A program made the position numbers and the translations under genes. Under the pieces are notes generated by a model. The model was not told where the DNA came from, did no database searches, and saw nothing but the letters and a program-made list of their open reading frames with translations. Source: Magnetococcales bacterium (GTDB taxonomy: Bacteria; Pseudomonadota; Magnetococcia; Magnetococcales; Magnetaquicoccaceae). Taken from it: a stretch of 64,000 nucleotides of DNA. The stretch is from positions 36,134 through 100,133 of the forward strand of contig JAANAU010000011.1 in NCBI GenBank assembly GCA_011089965.1, written 5' to 3'. This document shows, in pieces, positions 16,477 to 25,477 of this stretch (position 1 is the stretch's first letter; the number at the start of each line of letters is the position of its first letter).

Positions 16477-18596
16477 CTCTCGCGCGGCGTTTTTTACTTT
16501 CTCTGGTGCCGGTGGTGGTGGTGGTGGGCCTGTGGAATGGGACCAACCATTGGCTGGACTTTCGCGAGCAGGTCGACTTCATTGCCAGCCGGGCCATGCA
16601 GACCGATATCCAGGAGTTGCAGGTGTTGGCCAGGGATCCGATATTTATCAATTATCACAATCACGCGGTTTCCGGATTCCATGACTACGCGCAGCGGGAG
16701 CTGGAGGAGTTGCGTCACATCTTTCGCACCCTGATGGACAATGCCGAAAAGTATGGCCGCAAGCCGAGCCATTTTGTATTGTTTTCGGCCAACTGGGAGA
16801 TCCTGGTGCTGGAGTCCGGGGATGGGCATGATTCGGACAGCCACAGCCACGAGTCCGAACAGTTGCACGAAGAGCCGTTTTATACCCGTTATACCGATCT
16901 GTCCCATCCGTTTTCCCAGTTGGATGGGGATCATCACAAGACCGTGGTGCCGGTGGTGTTGAACCGCCATCCGTTTGCCCCGGTGAGCCGTGGCGAGGTG
17001 CAGTTTTATCTGCACAGCGATTTCCAGTTGCCGATCAGCGTCTACCGGAACGAAGCCTTTCGGCGCATGATCAAGAGCTTCTGGTTTGGTCTCGGGCAGA
17101 TGCTGTTGTTGATCCTGGCTTTGGTGTGGGTGGGACACCGCATGACCCAGCCGTTCCGGGCCATGGTGGCCCCGATTGCCAAACTGGCACAGGGGGATCT
17201 GCATGCCCCATTCCCGGACTCCTGGGAGATCCGGGAGTTGGATCTGCTGGCCCAGGCGCTCAATCGCATGCGGGCTGAAATTTCCCACCGTGAGGAGTCG
17301 ATCATTCACGCCCGCAACCAGGCGGATGCCTCGCGCATGATGTTGCGCCAGGTGTTGGACACCATTCCGGTGCATGTGTTCTGGAAGGATACCGAGTGCC
17401 GCTATCTCGATTGCAATGCCCGTTTTGCCCGTTTGGCCAGTCTGAACGGGGCGTCCGAGATTGTCGGTCTTTCGGATCAGGATCTGATCTGGCAGAGCCA
17501 TGCCGAGGAATTCCAACGCATCGACCGGCAGGTGATTGCCGAGGGGCAAAGCATTCTGAATCATCTGGAAGAGGTCACCTTTCCGGATGGTTCGGTGCGC
17601 TGGCTGGAGATCAACAAGGTGCCGTTGACCGATGCAACCGGGAGTATCGTCGGGGTGTTGGGAGCCTCCCATGATGTCACGGAGCGCCACCTTCTGGAGC
17701 AGGAGCTGATCCGCTACTCGGCCCGACTGGATGAACATGCTGCCAAGCTCGAAGAGATGGTGGCAGCCCGCACCCGCCAGTTGATCCATGCCGAACGCCT
17801 GGCCACCCTGGGCACCTTTTCGGCAGGGATGGCGCATGAGATCAATAACCCCAACGCCTTTATCACGGCCAACGTCCAGTTTTTGCAACAGTATTGGCAA
17901 CTGGCTGCCCCGATTGTCCGTCAGCATGCCTCAGAGGATGCCACCGGCCGGGTGGCCCGTTTCCATGGGGAGATCGACAAGACCCTGGAGGGGATTCTGG
18001 ATGGCAGTGGCCGCATCACCCGGATTGTCGATGGTCTGAAGACCTATTCCAAAGGGGGCATGGAGACCGACCGGGTGGAGTGTCGCGTGGAAGATCCGGT
18101 CCGGGATGCGGAAAACCTGTTGAACCACCGCTTCAAACAGGAAAAGGTGGTGTTGGAGGTGACCATGGCCCACGATCTGATGATTTGTTGTGATCGGCAA
18201 CAGATGACTCAGGTGTTTGTCAATCTGTTCAACAATGCCAGCGATGCCCTGGGGGAGATGCGCGGCATTGCAGAAAAGCGCATCATGGTGCATGCCAGTG
18301 TGGTGGAGCGTCACATCTGGATTCGGGTGCAAGACAATGGTCCAGGTATTCCGGATTCTGCCATTGACAAGATTTTTGATCCGTTTTTCACCACCAAGGG
18401 CAAGACCAAGGGGACGGGTTTGGGATTGTCGATTGTGGAAGGGATCATCAAGGATCATCGGGGTCAGATCACGATTCGCTCCGTGTCCGAACCGCAGCGC
18501 GGGACCGAGGTGGTGATCGCGCTGCCGACCGTGGCCTTGTATCGCGAGCAGCCCAACGGTACGGCCCGCAGCAAAGGTCAGCGCCGGAAGCCGTAG
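16473..18596 (+). CDS. Membrane sensor histidine kinase with PAS domain
   Basis: A 707-residue kinase. TM1 is at 6-22 and a periplasmic sensor at 25-200, with a striking His/Asp/Ser loop ([11 protein letters not shown], then DGDHHK, residues 118-155). TM2 is at 203-221, HAMP about 222-275, PAS about 290-405, and a coiled coil precedes HisKA with phospho-acceptor His455 in MAHEINNP. The ATPase domain has N box [11 protein letters not shown]1 DNGPGI, F box FDPFFTTK and G2 GTGLGL. The architecture resembles DctB/NtrB-type kinases. It has no fused receiver; the lone receiver gene at 19666 is the nearest candidate partner. It overlaps the exported protein (ATGA) and converges with a PilZ gene by 19 nt. 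Confidence 0.92.
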   Translation: MTLARRFLLSLVPVVVVVGLWNGTNHWLDFREQVDFIASRAMQTDIQELQVLARDPIFINYHNHAVSGFHDYAQRELEELRHIFRTLMDNAEKYGRKPSHFVLFSANWEILVLESGDGHDSDSHSHESEQLHEEPFYTRYTDLSHPFSQLDGDHHKTVVPVVLNRHPFAPVSRGEVQFYLHSDFQLPISVYRNEAFRRMIKSFWFGLGQMLLLILALVWVGHRMTQPFRAMVAPIAKLAQGDLHAPFPDSWEIRELDLLAQALNRMRAEISHREESIIHARNQADASRMMLRQVLDTIPVHVFWKDTECRYLDCNARFARLASLNGASEIVGLSDQDLIWQSHAEEFQRIDRQVIAEGQSILNHLEEVTFPDGSVRWLEINKVPLTDATGSIVGVLGASHDVTERHLLEQELIRYSARLDEHAAKLEEMVAARTRQLIHAERLATLGTFSAGMAHEINNPNAFITANVQFLQQYWQLAAPIVRQHASEDATGRVARFHGEIDKTLEGILDGSGRITRIVDGLKTYSKGGMETDRVECRVEDPVRDAENLLNHRFKQEKVVLEVTMAHDLMICCDRQQMTQVFVNLFNNASDALGEMRGIAEKRIMVHASVVERHIWIRVQDNGPGIPDSAIDKIFDPFFTTKGKTKGTGLGLSIVEGIIKDHRGQITIRSVSEPQRGTEVVIALPTVALYREQPNGTARSKGQRRKP

Positions 18597-19411
18597 AACC
18601 GTTCCAGATCGCGGCGCGTCTCCGGACGGCTGCGCGGGGCCGGATCGGCTCCGGAGTGGAGTGCCAGGGAGGTGCTGCGTTGGGTCATCATCCGTTGCAG
18701 GCGTCTGGCGTGCAGGTCGCGGATCAGCTCCCGCAACGGTTGGTTGTCACGTCCGGGTTGTTCCTTGAGGATCAGTACGCAGATCCGGTCATTGACCAGA
18801 TCCTGGCAGCGGGGATCCCCGGACAGGATCATGCGGACCAGGCCATGGACCGGGAAGGGGGGCTGACGCGCAGGCACCAGTTCGATCTGAATCGAATCCC
18901 CCATTTTGAAATTCCAGCCCGAGGACAAGGGATAGCCGAACTCCAGATTGCTGGTGCTGACCTTGGCCAACCAACCCAATGCCAACGGAGACAGAGCACC
19001 GCGTTCTGCCGGATTGTGCCAGCGGATGCGGATAAGCTCTTTGGAGTCGATCTCCAGGCCGATGCGGGATTGGATCTCTTGCATCAACGAATCGGTCATG
19101 GAGACCCCAAAGCCGGCACTTGTGGTTTGCGTCAGCATCAAACCGCAACCGCTGGTGTTGACATGGATCACCCGGCATGCAAAATCTTTATTGTCGTTCA
19201 GCCCGAGCAGGCGGATCTTGCCTTTGGATCCCACCCGCAATTCGGAACGGCTGTCCGTGTGGGTGAAGAAGACCCCCAGGAGGGAGAGATCCAGGGTGCT
19301 GCCTGAGACTTTCTGTCCGGAATCCAGTGTCAATTCTGCGGTATAGCGGACCCGGACGCGCTCGTGCCGACGTCGCGAATGGGTGGTGGTTGGGGTGGCC
19401 TTATCGTTCAT
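18578..19411 (-). CDS. PilZ-domain protein (c-di-GMP effector candidate)
   Basis: A 277-residue soluble protein. The N-terminal PilZ domain shows the RxxxR motif (RRHER, residues 14-18) and a D-x-S-x-x-G motif (DLSLLG) about 25 residues later, both needed for c-di-GMP binding. The C-terminal half has a second beta-rich region and ends in a basic helix (HARRLQRMM) followed by TSLALHSGAD. The same tail occurs in the PilZ protein at 20129-20956, so the two are paralogues. Together they flank a stand-alone receiver gene. It likely alters motility, surface polysaccharide or regulation in response to c-di-GMP; the target is unknown. Confidence 0.85.
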   Translation of the reverse strand: MNDKATPTTTHSRRRHERVRVRYTAELTLDSGQKVSGSTLDLSLLGVFFTHTDSRSELRVGSKGKIRLLGLNDNKDFACRVIHVNTSGCGLMLTQTTSAGFGVSMTDSLMQEIQSRIGLEIDSKELIRIRWHNPAERGALSPLALGWLAKVSTSNLEFGYPLSSGWNFKMGDSIQIELVPARQPPFPVHGLVRMILSGDPRCQDLVNDRICVLILKEQPGRDNQPLRELIRDLHARRLQRMMTQRSTSLALHSGADPAPRSRPETRRDLERFYGFRR

Positions 19412-19665
19412 GATCAGGGTTCAGGCAAAAAGGCGGTTGTGTGAGGGGGCAGGTCAACACTATCACGACACAATTGATTTTCGTCAAATGATGACTATTT
19501 CACAAAATGGCCTGCAAGGCAAGGTTGGAAGCAGGCTGTGGTATCCCCGGTACAAAAAGATTGTGTGCCGTGCCGGGAATGGTTTCCATGGCGTGTGATT
19601 GGCGTTATTCTTGAATTTGTTTGAGCAGCCGTTTGGACCGCAGAGAGTGTGTGGAGCATGCAGAC

Positions 19666-20121
19666 ATGATCGATTCCATCCGTATCCTGATTGTTGATGA
19701 CGAGCCGGAGATTCGCAATGCCATTGAGCGTTACATGGCGTTTCAGAGTGCGTTTCAGGAGGTGGAGATCCTTCAGGCTGGCGGGTTTGAGGAGGCATTG
19801 GCCAGGTTGGAGGAGTTCAGTCCATTGATTGTGTTGCAGGATATCAATCTGCCGGATGGCAATGGATTGCAGTTCATCCGGCAAACCAAGAAGAAATATC
19901 CGATGGTGCAATTCATCGTCATTACCGGAGCCAGTGATCTGGATCGGGCCATGGAGGCCATGACGTATGGGGCAGCGGATTACATTCGCAAACCCTTGGA
20001 CATGACCATGTTGGCCACGGTGGTACAGGAGGCCATCACCCGGTGTCGTCGTTGGGGTGCATTGTTGTGGGATGAGTATACCGCAGAGAATGACTCTCTG
20101 AATGAAGTGGAGTGTGTGTGA
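19666..20121 (+). CDS. Stand-alone response regulator receiver protein
   Basis: A 151-residue single REC domain. Start at ATG 19666, with GGAG 9 nt upstream. It has the acidic pair in VDDEPE, the phospho-acceptor Asp in VLQDINLPDGNG, Thr in VITGAS and Lys in IRKPLD, so all catalytic residues are present. There is no output domain, only a short acidic tail. CheY/Spo0F-like regulators of this type act by protein-protein contact. It lies between two PilZ genes on the opposite strand and about 1 kb from an orphan histidine kinase, a plausible partner. Confidence 0.9.
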   Translation: MIDSIRILIVDDEPEIRNAIERYMAFQSAFQEVEILQAGGFEEALARLEEFSPLIVLQDINLPDGNGLQFIRQTKKKYPMVQFIVITGASDLDRAMEAMTYGAADYIRKPLDMTMLATVVQEAITRCRRWGALLWDEYTAENDSLNEVECV

Positions 20122-20128
20122 GTCCGAT

Positions 20129-20956
20129 TCAGAGGGGTTGACCGAAAAACCGTTGGAGATGGTTCCGGATGTGATGGCGTTGCAACCAGCGCGGCAGATC
20201 GTCACCGGAATGAAGGGCCAGGGTGGTGGCCCGACAGGCGATCATCCGTTGCAGCCGTCGGGTATGAAGCCGTTGTACCAGTTTGCGAATGGCCTGGACA
20301 CTCGGTGTGGGCAGAGTCGCAAAGACAAAGGAACATCTGGCCTGACTTGCAGCACTCTGCGCGGCAGGGGTGCAGATGAGCTGGCGCACCACCCCTTCCA
20401 CCGGGATCGGCGGGGAGTGGACGGGTTGGATCTCGATCCAGAGGGCAGATCCGGCGGATAGATGACTTTGGTTTTCTGGAGAGAGGGGCAGTTCAAACTC
20501 CATGCTGCTGGAGTTGAGTGTGATCAATCGTCCCGTGGGTATCGGGATGGTTGCGGTATTGGAATGGGTGGAAATGCGCACCTGGATGGTCTCTTCAGAG
20601 TCCAGATTCACTCCGGTCTGGACTTGACCTTCCTGTTGCAGGGCTGAAATCAACGTGGTGCTGAACCGTCCGTCGGCCTCGTCAATGGCGCATCCGATCC
20701 CGTTGGGTTGGACATGTACCACGCGGCAGGGAAAGGTGTGTCGCACGTACTGGACGGTCAATTGGATCACGCCATGTTGACCTGCCGAGAGCCTGTGTTC
20801 CTTGATGACCGGCACCAGCAAGAGACCGTGCAGGGAGACATTCTGGGTGATCCCGAAATGTGCGCTCCCATCCGTTGACTTGAAGATCATCTGATATCGG
20901 AACCAGACCCGTTCGGAACGACGGCGTGGACCATGCGATGGATCAGGAGCGGACAT
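20129..20956 (-). CDS. Second PilZ-domain protein, paralogue of neighbour
   Basis: A 275-residue protein with RRSER (RxxxR) and NVSLHG (N-x-S-x-x-G) in the N-terminal PilZ domain. A beta-rich middle part is followed by the same terminal block as the PilZ protein at 18578-19411 (HTRRLQRMI, TTLALHSGDD). Overall length and layout match, so a local duplication is the simplest explanation, now separated by the receiver gene. The receiver gene ends 7 nt from this stop, a tight convergent arrangement. Probable c-di-GMP effector. Confidence 0.83.
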   Translation of the reverse strand: MSAPDPSHGPRRRSERVWFRYQMIFKSTDGSAHFGITQNVSLHGLLLVPVIKEHRLSAGQHGVIQLTVQYVRHTFPCRVVHVQPNGIGCAIDEADGRFSTTLISALQQEGQVQTGVNLDSEETIQVRISTHSNTATIPIPTGRLITLNSSSMEFELPLSPENQSHLSAGSALWIEIQPVHSPPIPVEGVVRQLICTPAAQSAASQARCSFVFATLPTPSVQAIRKLVQRLHTRRLQRMIACRATTLALHSGDDLPRWLQRHHIRNHLQRFFGQPL

Positions 20957-21106
20957 GCTGGGTTCTTCTGTTGGAGTGTTGCGCAGGCGCGGGCTGGCCG
21001 TTTTTTTTCACCCTGTTGTCAATCCTTGGCTGCATGTTCTCACAAAGATCTGGCTACGGCAATGGTGCTTCATATAGAACAGGTTGGTCCGTTGTTGGCT
21101 TGCAAG

Positions 21107-22033
21107 TCATGTTGACGTTGTTTCACGCGCGCCTATCCCGTGACGCCACTGTTCCACCAGGTGGTCGATGAACAGGCGCACCCGCACTGGCAACAGACGG
21201 CTGGGCTGGTAGACGGCATGGATGCCCCCCCCTTGCAGTCGGTAGTTGGCGAGAATTTGTTGCAGTTTGCCGCTGGCCAGGTCGGCCTCCACATGGAACG
21301 ACGGGAGGATCGTCACCCCCAGTCCGGCCAGTGCTGCCTGGCGCAGCACCTCGCCGTTGTTGGCAAACAGCACGCCAGTGACCCGAATGCGATGACGTTT
21401 GCCGCTCTCTGCATCTTCAAAACGCCATACGCCCACCTCTTCTCTGGACGAGAGGGTATAGACCAGGCAGGGATGGGTGGTGAGATCCTCGGGTGTGGCC
21501 GGTATGCCGTGACGGGCCAGATGGTCGGGACTCGCGCACACCTGCAATCCGAATGTCGCCAGTTTCCGGGAACGCAAAGAGGAGTTTCCCAGTCGTCCGA
21601 TGCGCACGGCCAGATCAAACCCTTCGGCCACCAGATCCACATAGCGATCATTCAAATCGAGTTCCACGACCATGCCAGGGTAACGACGCATGAAGTCTGT
21701 GACCGGATGAATGAGATGATTCTGTCCGAAGAGCATCGGAGCTGCAATCCGGATGCGTCCGCCCGGTTCTGATGCATTGTGCCGCACCATGGTTTCCGCC
21801 TCTTCGCAATCGGCCAGGATGCGACAGCACCAGTCGTAGTATCGGGCGCCATCTGCGGAGACGTTCATGCGGCGTGTGGTGCGATTCAACAAGGAAACCC
21901 CCAAATGGGTTTCCAATGCCGTCACTGCCTTGCTTACCGTGGCCACGGCCAGACCCAGCTCCCGGGCAGCCACTGCAAATCCCTGGCGATTCACCACGGT
22001 CACAAAAATGCGCATCGTTTCCAGTCGATCCAT
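21107..22033 (-). CDS. LysR-family transcriptional regulator
   Basis: A 308-residue LTTR. The N-terminal winged helix-turn-helix (residues 1-60, with FAVAARELGLAVATVSKAV and LLNRTTRR) is followed by a periplasmic-binding-like effector domain with FDLAVRIG and GVTILPSF. The sequence style is that of the widespread DsdC/AaeR-like subgroup with MDRLETMRIFV at the start. Its ATG lies 10 bp from the terminal inverted repeat of repeat copy A, so its promoter is inside or beyond that repeat. No clear target gene; the adjacent divergent gene is the CDGSH protein across the repeat. Confidence 0.92.
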   Translation of the reverse strand: MDRLETMRIFVTVVNRQGFAVAARELGLAVATVSKAVTALETHLGVSLLNRTTRRMNVSADGARYYDWCCRILADCEEAETMVRHNASEPGGRIRIAAPMLFGQNHLIHPVTDFMRRYPGMVVELDLNDRYVDLVAEGFDLAVRIGRLGNSSLRSRKLATFGLQVCASPDHLARHGIPATPEDLTTHPCLVYTLSSREEVGVWRFEDAESGKRHRIRVTGVLFANNGEVLRQAALAGLGVTILPSFHVEADLASGKLQQILANYRLQGGGIHAVYQPSRLLPVRVRLFIDHLVEQWRHGIGARETTST

Positions 22034-22042
22034 AATGCCTCA

Positions 22043-22332
22043 GAGGTCGTGTGGTGATTCCCGAAACCTTTTTGCAGGTATCCAATGATTGAAAAAAAAG
22101 AGGGGGTCTGGGGGATTCATCCCCCAGGGTTTTGTTTTTATGTTTTATGATTTAAAAAAATAATAAATTAATTATTTTTTTTAAAGATAAAAAAATAAAA
22201 GATTAAAAGATTAAAAGATTAAAAATCCCAGGGGTTTCACCCCTGGACCCCACCAGGGGGGTAACCCCCCTGGACCCCTGATGATGGGGCATTGACTCTC
22301 GACTGATCTTTGTACGAATCATCAAACAGCCT
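22043..22332 (+). repeat. Dispersed MITE-like hairpin repeat, full copy A
   Basis: About 290 bp. Terminal inverted repeats lie at 22043-22060 (GAGGTCGTGTGGTGATTC) and 22316-22332 (13 of 17 matching). From the left: CAGGTATCCAA, then GATTGAAAAAAAAG and AGGGGGT. Hairpin 1 is a perfect 9-bp stem at 22108-22127 followed by T-rich DNA. An AT-rich core holds three GATTAAAA octamers (22201-22224). Hairpin 2 is an 8-bp stem at 22228-22246 and hairpin 3 a 10-bp stem at 22253-22273. There is no ORF inside. It occupies the space between the LysR and CDGSH genes. Confidence 0.85.
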
Positions 22333-22451
22333 TCCATTGTTTCTGGATTGGAAATGATCTTTTTCGATTATTGGGTATTTTGATGGACGCAGCAATGGCG
22401 TATGCTGTGGGCCATCATCCATTCCAACACACCATTGAAGGAGTCTGAACC

Positions 22452-22664
22452 GTGCCTAAGGTCGTTACCCTGCCTGCCGGGGAGAATTGGGTCTGCATGT
22501 GTGGCCGTTCCGGCAAGGATCCGCATTGCGATGGTTCCCACCAGGGCACCGGCATGCAACCCAAACGGGTGGAAATGGGACAATCCGGAACCGTGGCCGT
22601 ATGTGTATGTCACCGCTCGGGCAGCGATCCGCTCTGCGATGGCACCCACAAATCCATTGCATGA
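22452..22664 (+). CDS. Tandem CDGSH iron-sulfur domain protein
   Basis: A 70-residue protein starting at GTG 22452, with AAGGAG about 9 nt upstream. Two CDGSH-type sites are visible: CMCGRSGKDPHCDGSH and CVCHRSGSDPLCDGTH, each matching C-x-C-x2-S-x3-P-x-C-D-G-S/T-H, which binds a 2Fe-2S cluster through three Cys and one His. Two sites in one small chain match the bacterial mini-NEET class with paired motifs. Likely a cytosolic redox or Fe-S transfer protein. It is just upstream of the cytochrome c'/b genes. Confidence 0.92.
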   Translation: MPKVVTLPAGENWVCMCGRSGKDPHCDGSHQGTGMQPKRVEMGQSGTVAVCVCHRSGSDPLCDGTHKSIA

Positions 22665-22732
22665 TCGATCCGGGTTCGGGATATTATCCACCATTCACCC
22701 AGTCTGACCATTTTACAGGAGTTTGACCGATC

Positions 22733-23179
22733 ATGAAGAAAATTGTCTTTGCCATGGTTCTGGCCAGCGTGACCACGGTTGGTGCCTGGTCTGCGTCTGC
22801 CGAAGAGACCAATCCGGCCATTGTCCACCGTCAGGGGATCTACAAGATCATGGCCGGACATATGACAGCCATGAAATCGATTCTGTTTTTGGGTTTTGCC
22901 GCCCCGGCGGATCTCAATTTCCATGCCCAGGGGGTTCTGAGTGCCTTTGAGCACATGGGCAACTCCTATCCGCCCGGCTCGGACAAAGGAGAGACCAAAG
23001 CCAAACCGGAAATCTGGACCCAACCCGACAAGGTGAAACAGCGCGCCACGGATGCGGTCACCGCAGCCAAGGCCCTGGTTGCCGCCACCACCGGTACGGA
23101 CAAGGGGGCAACCGTGGCAGCCTTCAAGACCATGGGCGAAAAGTGCAAGGCGTGTCATGACGACTTCCGCAAAGAGTGA
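22733..23179 (+). CDS. Cytochrome c'
   Basis: A 148-residue periplasmic protein with a signal peptide (residues 1-23, ending ASA). It is helical, with a single haem site CKACH at 138-142 very close to the C-terminus, the hallmark of the cytochrome c'/c556 four-helix bundle family. The family binds NO or acts as an electron carrier. Its last 23 nt overlap the cytochrome b gene, a common partnership in which the membrane cytochrome b reduces the periplasmic c'. Confidence 0.92.
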   Translation: MKKIVFAMVLASVTTVGAWSASAEETNPAIVHRQGIYKIMAGHMTAMKSILFLGFAAPADLNFHAQGVLSAFEHMGNSYPPGSDKGETKAKPEIWTQPDKVKQRATDAVTAAKALVAATTGTDKGATVAAFKTMGEKCKACHDDFRKE

Positions 23180-23846
23180 TGCTGCGCTCAAGGTTTGGGA
23201 TCTCCCCACGCGCCTGTTTCACTGGAGTCTGGTGCTGGGGGTGATCTCCGCCTTTGTGGCGCGCAAGTTTGGCGATTCCCTGCTGGTGTGGCATATGGCC
23301 AACGGCTATGTCATTCTGGTGCTGCTGGTGTTTCGTCTGCTCTGGGGGTTTTGGGGTTCGACCACGGCCCGGTTCGGTGCGTTTCTCACCGGACCGGGTG
23401 CGGTCATCACCTGTTTGCTCAAGGGGATCCGGGGAGAGCACCAGCTGTTCGTGGGTCACAACCCGGCGGGCGGCTGGTCTGTGGTGGCCATGCTCATGGT
23501 TCTGACCATCCAGGGGGTGACCGGCCTGTTTGCCAGCGATGACATTCTGGTCAAAGGACCGCTGGCCTTTCTGGTCTCGGACAAGAGCGTGGCCCTGCTC
23601 TCCACCATCCACCGTTTGAGTTTCTGGGCCTTGCTCGCCCTGATCGCACTCCATGTGAGTGCCGTGCTGTTTTATCTCAAACAGGGGGACAATCTCATCC
23701 TGCCCATGATCACCGGTTATAAATCACCCTCCAACCTGCCTGCCGGCACGACCGCAATCACCCTCCGCAGCAACCGTCTGGCCCTGGTGCTGTTGGCCAT
23801 CTCGGCAGGCGTTGTCTGGTTGGGGATTGCGTTCTGGAAATGGTGA
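23157..23846 (+). CDS. Membrane cytochrome b (b561/YceJ-like)
   Basis: A 229-residue protein starting at ATG 23157 inside the cytochrome c' gene. It has the N-terminal KVWDLPTRLFHWSLV typical of the diheme cytochrome b561/Ni-hydrogenase b-type family. Four core helices bear His in FHW, VWHMANG, IHRLSFW and ALHVSAV, sufficient for two b haems, plus the GHNPAGGW loop. A final helix ends at the C-terminus. It probably passes electrons from quinol to cytochrome c'. Its 3' end overlaps the convergent methyltransferase gene by 123 nt. Confidence 0.9.
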   Translation: MTTSAKSDAALKVWDLPTRLFHWSLVLGVISAFVARKFGDSLLVWHMANGYVILVLLVFRLLWGFWGSTTARFGAFLTGPGAVITCLLKGIRGEHQLFVGHNPAGGWSVVAMLMVLTIQGVTGLFASDDILVKGPLAFLVSDKSVALLSTIHRLSFWALLALIALHVSAVLFYLKQGDNLILPMITGYKSPSNLPAGTTAITLRSNRLALVLLAISAGVVWLGIAFWKW

Positions 23847-24572
23847 TCCGGAGTTCAAGTCATGATGACCCTCTGAGGAGGGCTTGACCCCGGCATATAC
23901 GACAAAACTGTAATCTTTGAACCAGCAGTTCACATCTGTGAAACCAACAGTTTGCATCCACTCCAGTTGATCTGCCAATGTGGACATGCGATCTGCCAGC
24001 ATGCGCTCCTGTGCTGCGGCCAGAGTGGCGGCGGACGTGCCCGCTGCGCACACCCGTTGCAGCCAGTTTTCACGATAACGTCTTTCAATGTTTGGCTGCG
24101 CACCCATGACCTGGTCGGCATTGATGAAGATGCCCCCTGGTTGCAGTGCTTTGAAAATATTCCGAAACACCTCAAATTTACCCGTTCCTTCCACATGATG
24201 GATGGAGAGTGCCGAAACCACTGCGGCATAGGGGCCGCCCAGGGGTTCGGTGGCATAGTCCCCAATGCGGTAGACAATCGACCGGTGCTGGTGGGCCAGT
24301 CGCTCTTGGGCGCGTTGCAGCATGTCGGGTGCCACGTCCATCAGGGTGATGCTCACCTCTGGACAGGCCGCCAAAACCATTTCCGCCAGCAATCCGGTCC
24401 CTGCCCCCAGATCCAGCAGATTGCCCGGGCCTGTGACATGCGTTCCCAATACTTCGATGACGCTCCCATACAACCCATCAAAGGGCGGGATCAACTGCCG
24501 TCGCGTCTGGTCATACTCGGCTGCGTACTTGTCAAAGAGCGACCGGGTGATCGTGACATCATGGCAAGACAT
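23724..24572 (-). CDS. SAM-dependent class I methyltransferase
   Basis: A 282-residue protein from ATG 24572. Motif I is LLDLGAGTGLLAEMV, followed by LMDVAPDMLQRA (acidic residue binding the SAM ribose) and later LQPGGIFINAD, so the fold is a class I Rossmann methyltransferase of the UbiE/Methyltransf_25 type. The substrate is unknown. The conserved domain ends near YAGVKPS; the final 40 or so residues are Gln/Gly/Arg-rich and are read antisense through the cytochrome b gene, so this tail may be an accidental extension after loss of the original stop. Confidence 0.82.
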   Translation of the reverse strand: MSCHDVTITRSLFDKYAAEYDQTRRQLIPPFDGLYGSVIEVLGTHVTGPGNLLDLGAGTGLLAEMVLAACPEVSITLMDVAPDMLQRAQERLAHQHRSIVYRIGDYATEPLGGPYAAVVSALSIHHVEGTGKFEVFRNIFKALQPGGIFINADQVMGAQPNIERRYRENWLQRVCAAGTSAATLAAAQERMLADRMSTLADQLEWMQTVGFTDVNCWFKDYSFVVYAGVKPSSEGHHDLNSGSPFPERNPQPDNACRDGQQHQGQTVAAEGDCGRAGRQVGG

Positions 24573-24722
24573 CGGTGCCTCGGGAGGTGCATGGGTTGGG
24601 TGTTGAAGAATCCGAATATTGTACCCATGACCAGCGGCTCTGGCAGTCCTGGAGACCGTCATTGTCGATGCCAACAGGCTGCGTTGCGCGCATCGTGATG
24701 AGTATTGGCATTGATGGGCTGT

Positions 24723-25145
24723 TCAGACCTGCATCCGGATCTCCATCCCGATGCGTTTCCAGGGATCGGCAGATTGGGTCAGCTTCACAATACGCGCCTG
24801 GAGTGGAATGCCACGGTCCATCATCTGTGCGAGGGTCACATTATCCGTGCGCGGCACATATCCCAGTTTGTGTTGGTTCCACAGGACCACGATGGCTTTC
24901 TGGTCGTAGCGGTTGTCTGTCTCGCGCTGCAAGGTCAACAGGTGACCGACTTCCAGGCTGGACCAGACCTGTGTGCCTGCATGGTACTGGAATCCGGCCA
25001 CGGCTGAGATCTGGATCGGGACTTCAGTTGGGGTGGCCGCCTTGGGTTCGGGTTGTTGCCGTGGCAGGTCTGCGTGTGCGCGACCCAGCAGCAGCGCGAG
25101 TAAACCCGAGCCTGCTTTCAAGAATCCACGTTTGGTGATCTGCAT
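24723..25145 (-). CDS. Exported HIRAN-domain protein
   Basis: A 140-residue protein from ATG 25145 (GGAG 6 nt upstream). The N-terminus TKRGFLKAGSGLLALLLG followed by RAHA resembles a Tat signal with Lys-Arg in place of Arg-Arg. Residues about 45-125 form a HIRAN domain: VAGFQYHAGTQVW, LTLQRETDNRYDQKAIVV and KLGYVPRTDN are the usual conserved blocks. In eukaryotic Rad5/HLTF the HIRAN domain binds DNA 3' ends; small stand-alone bacterial forms are uncharacterised. The apparent export signal makes a DNA role unlikely. It lies beside tRNA-Phe. Confidence 0.8.
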   Translation of the reverse strand: MQITKRGFLKAGSGLLALLLGRAHADLPRQQPEPKAATPTEVPIQISAVAGFQYHAGTQVWSSLEVGHLLTLQRETDNRYDQKAIVVLWNQHKLGYVPRTDNVTLAQMMDRGIPLQARIVKLTQSADPWKRIGMEIRMQV

Positions 25146-25219
25146 GGTTTGCTCCGGCATGGCGAGCAAAGGATGAACAATGGGTGATGTGCAGCAGGTT
25201 GATGAGGGGGGGGTGTTGT

Positions 25220-25295
<76 letters not shown>

Positions 25296-25405
25296 ATCAG
25301 GCTGTGTGCTTGGTTGGAATGGAAACGACACTATAGGGGATGCGGGTATTCCGTGTCAATGATTTTTTTGCTTTCAGGACTCTTCAGGCGCGCGCAGCAC
25401 GGGAT

Positions 25406-25435
25406 TTGCTTCCTGGCAGGGTGTCGGTCTATACT
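25406..25435 (+). promoter_or_regulatory. Sigma70-type promoter candidate for sugar methyltransferase
   Basis: TTGCTT (25406-25411) and TATACT (25430-25435) are separated by 18 nt, close to the sigma70 consensus. They lie about 40 bp upstream of the ATG at 25478, in the gap after tRNA-Phe on the opposite strand. Likely starts the surface-glycan operon. Confidence 0.55.
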
Positions 25436-25477
25436 GTGTTCTTTGCGAAAATTCTTTCTGGATCGGGTTGGTGCGGC

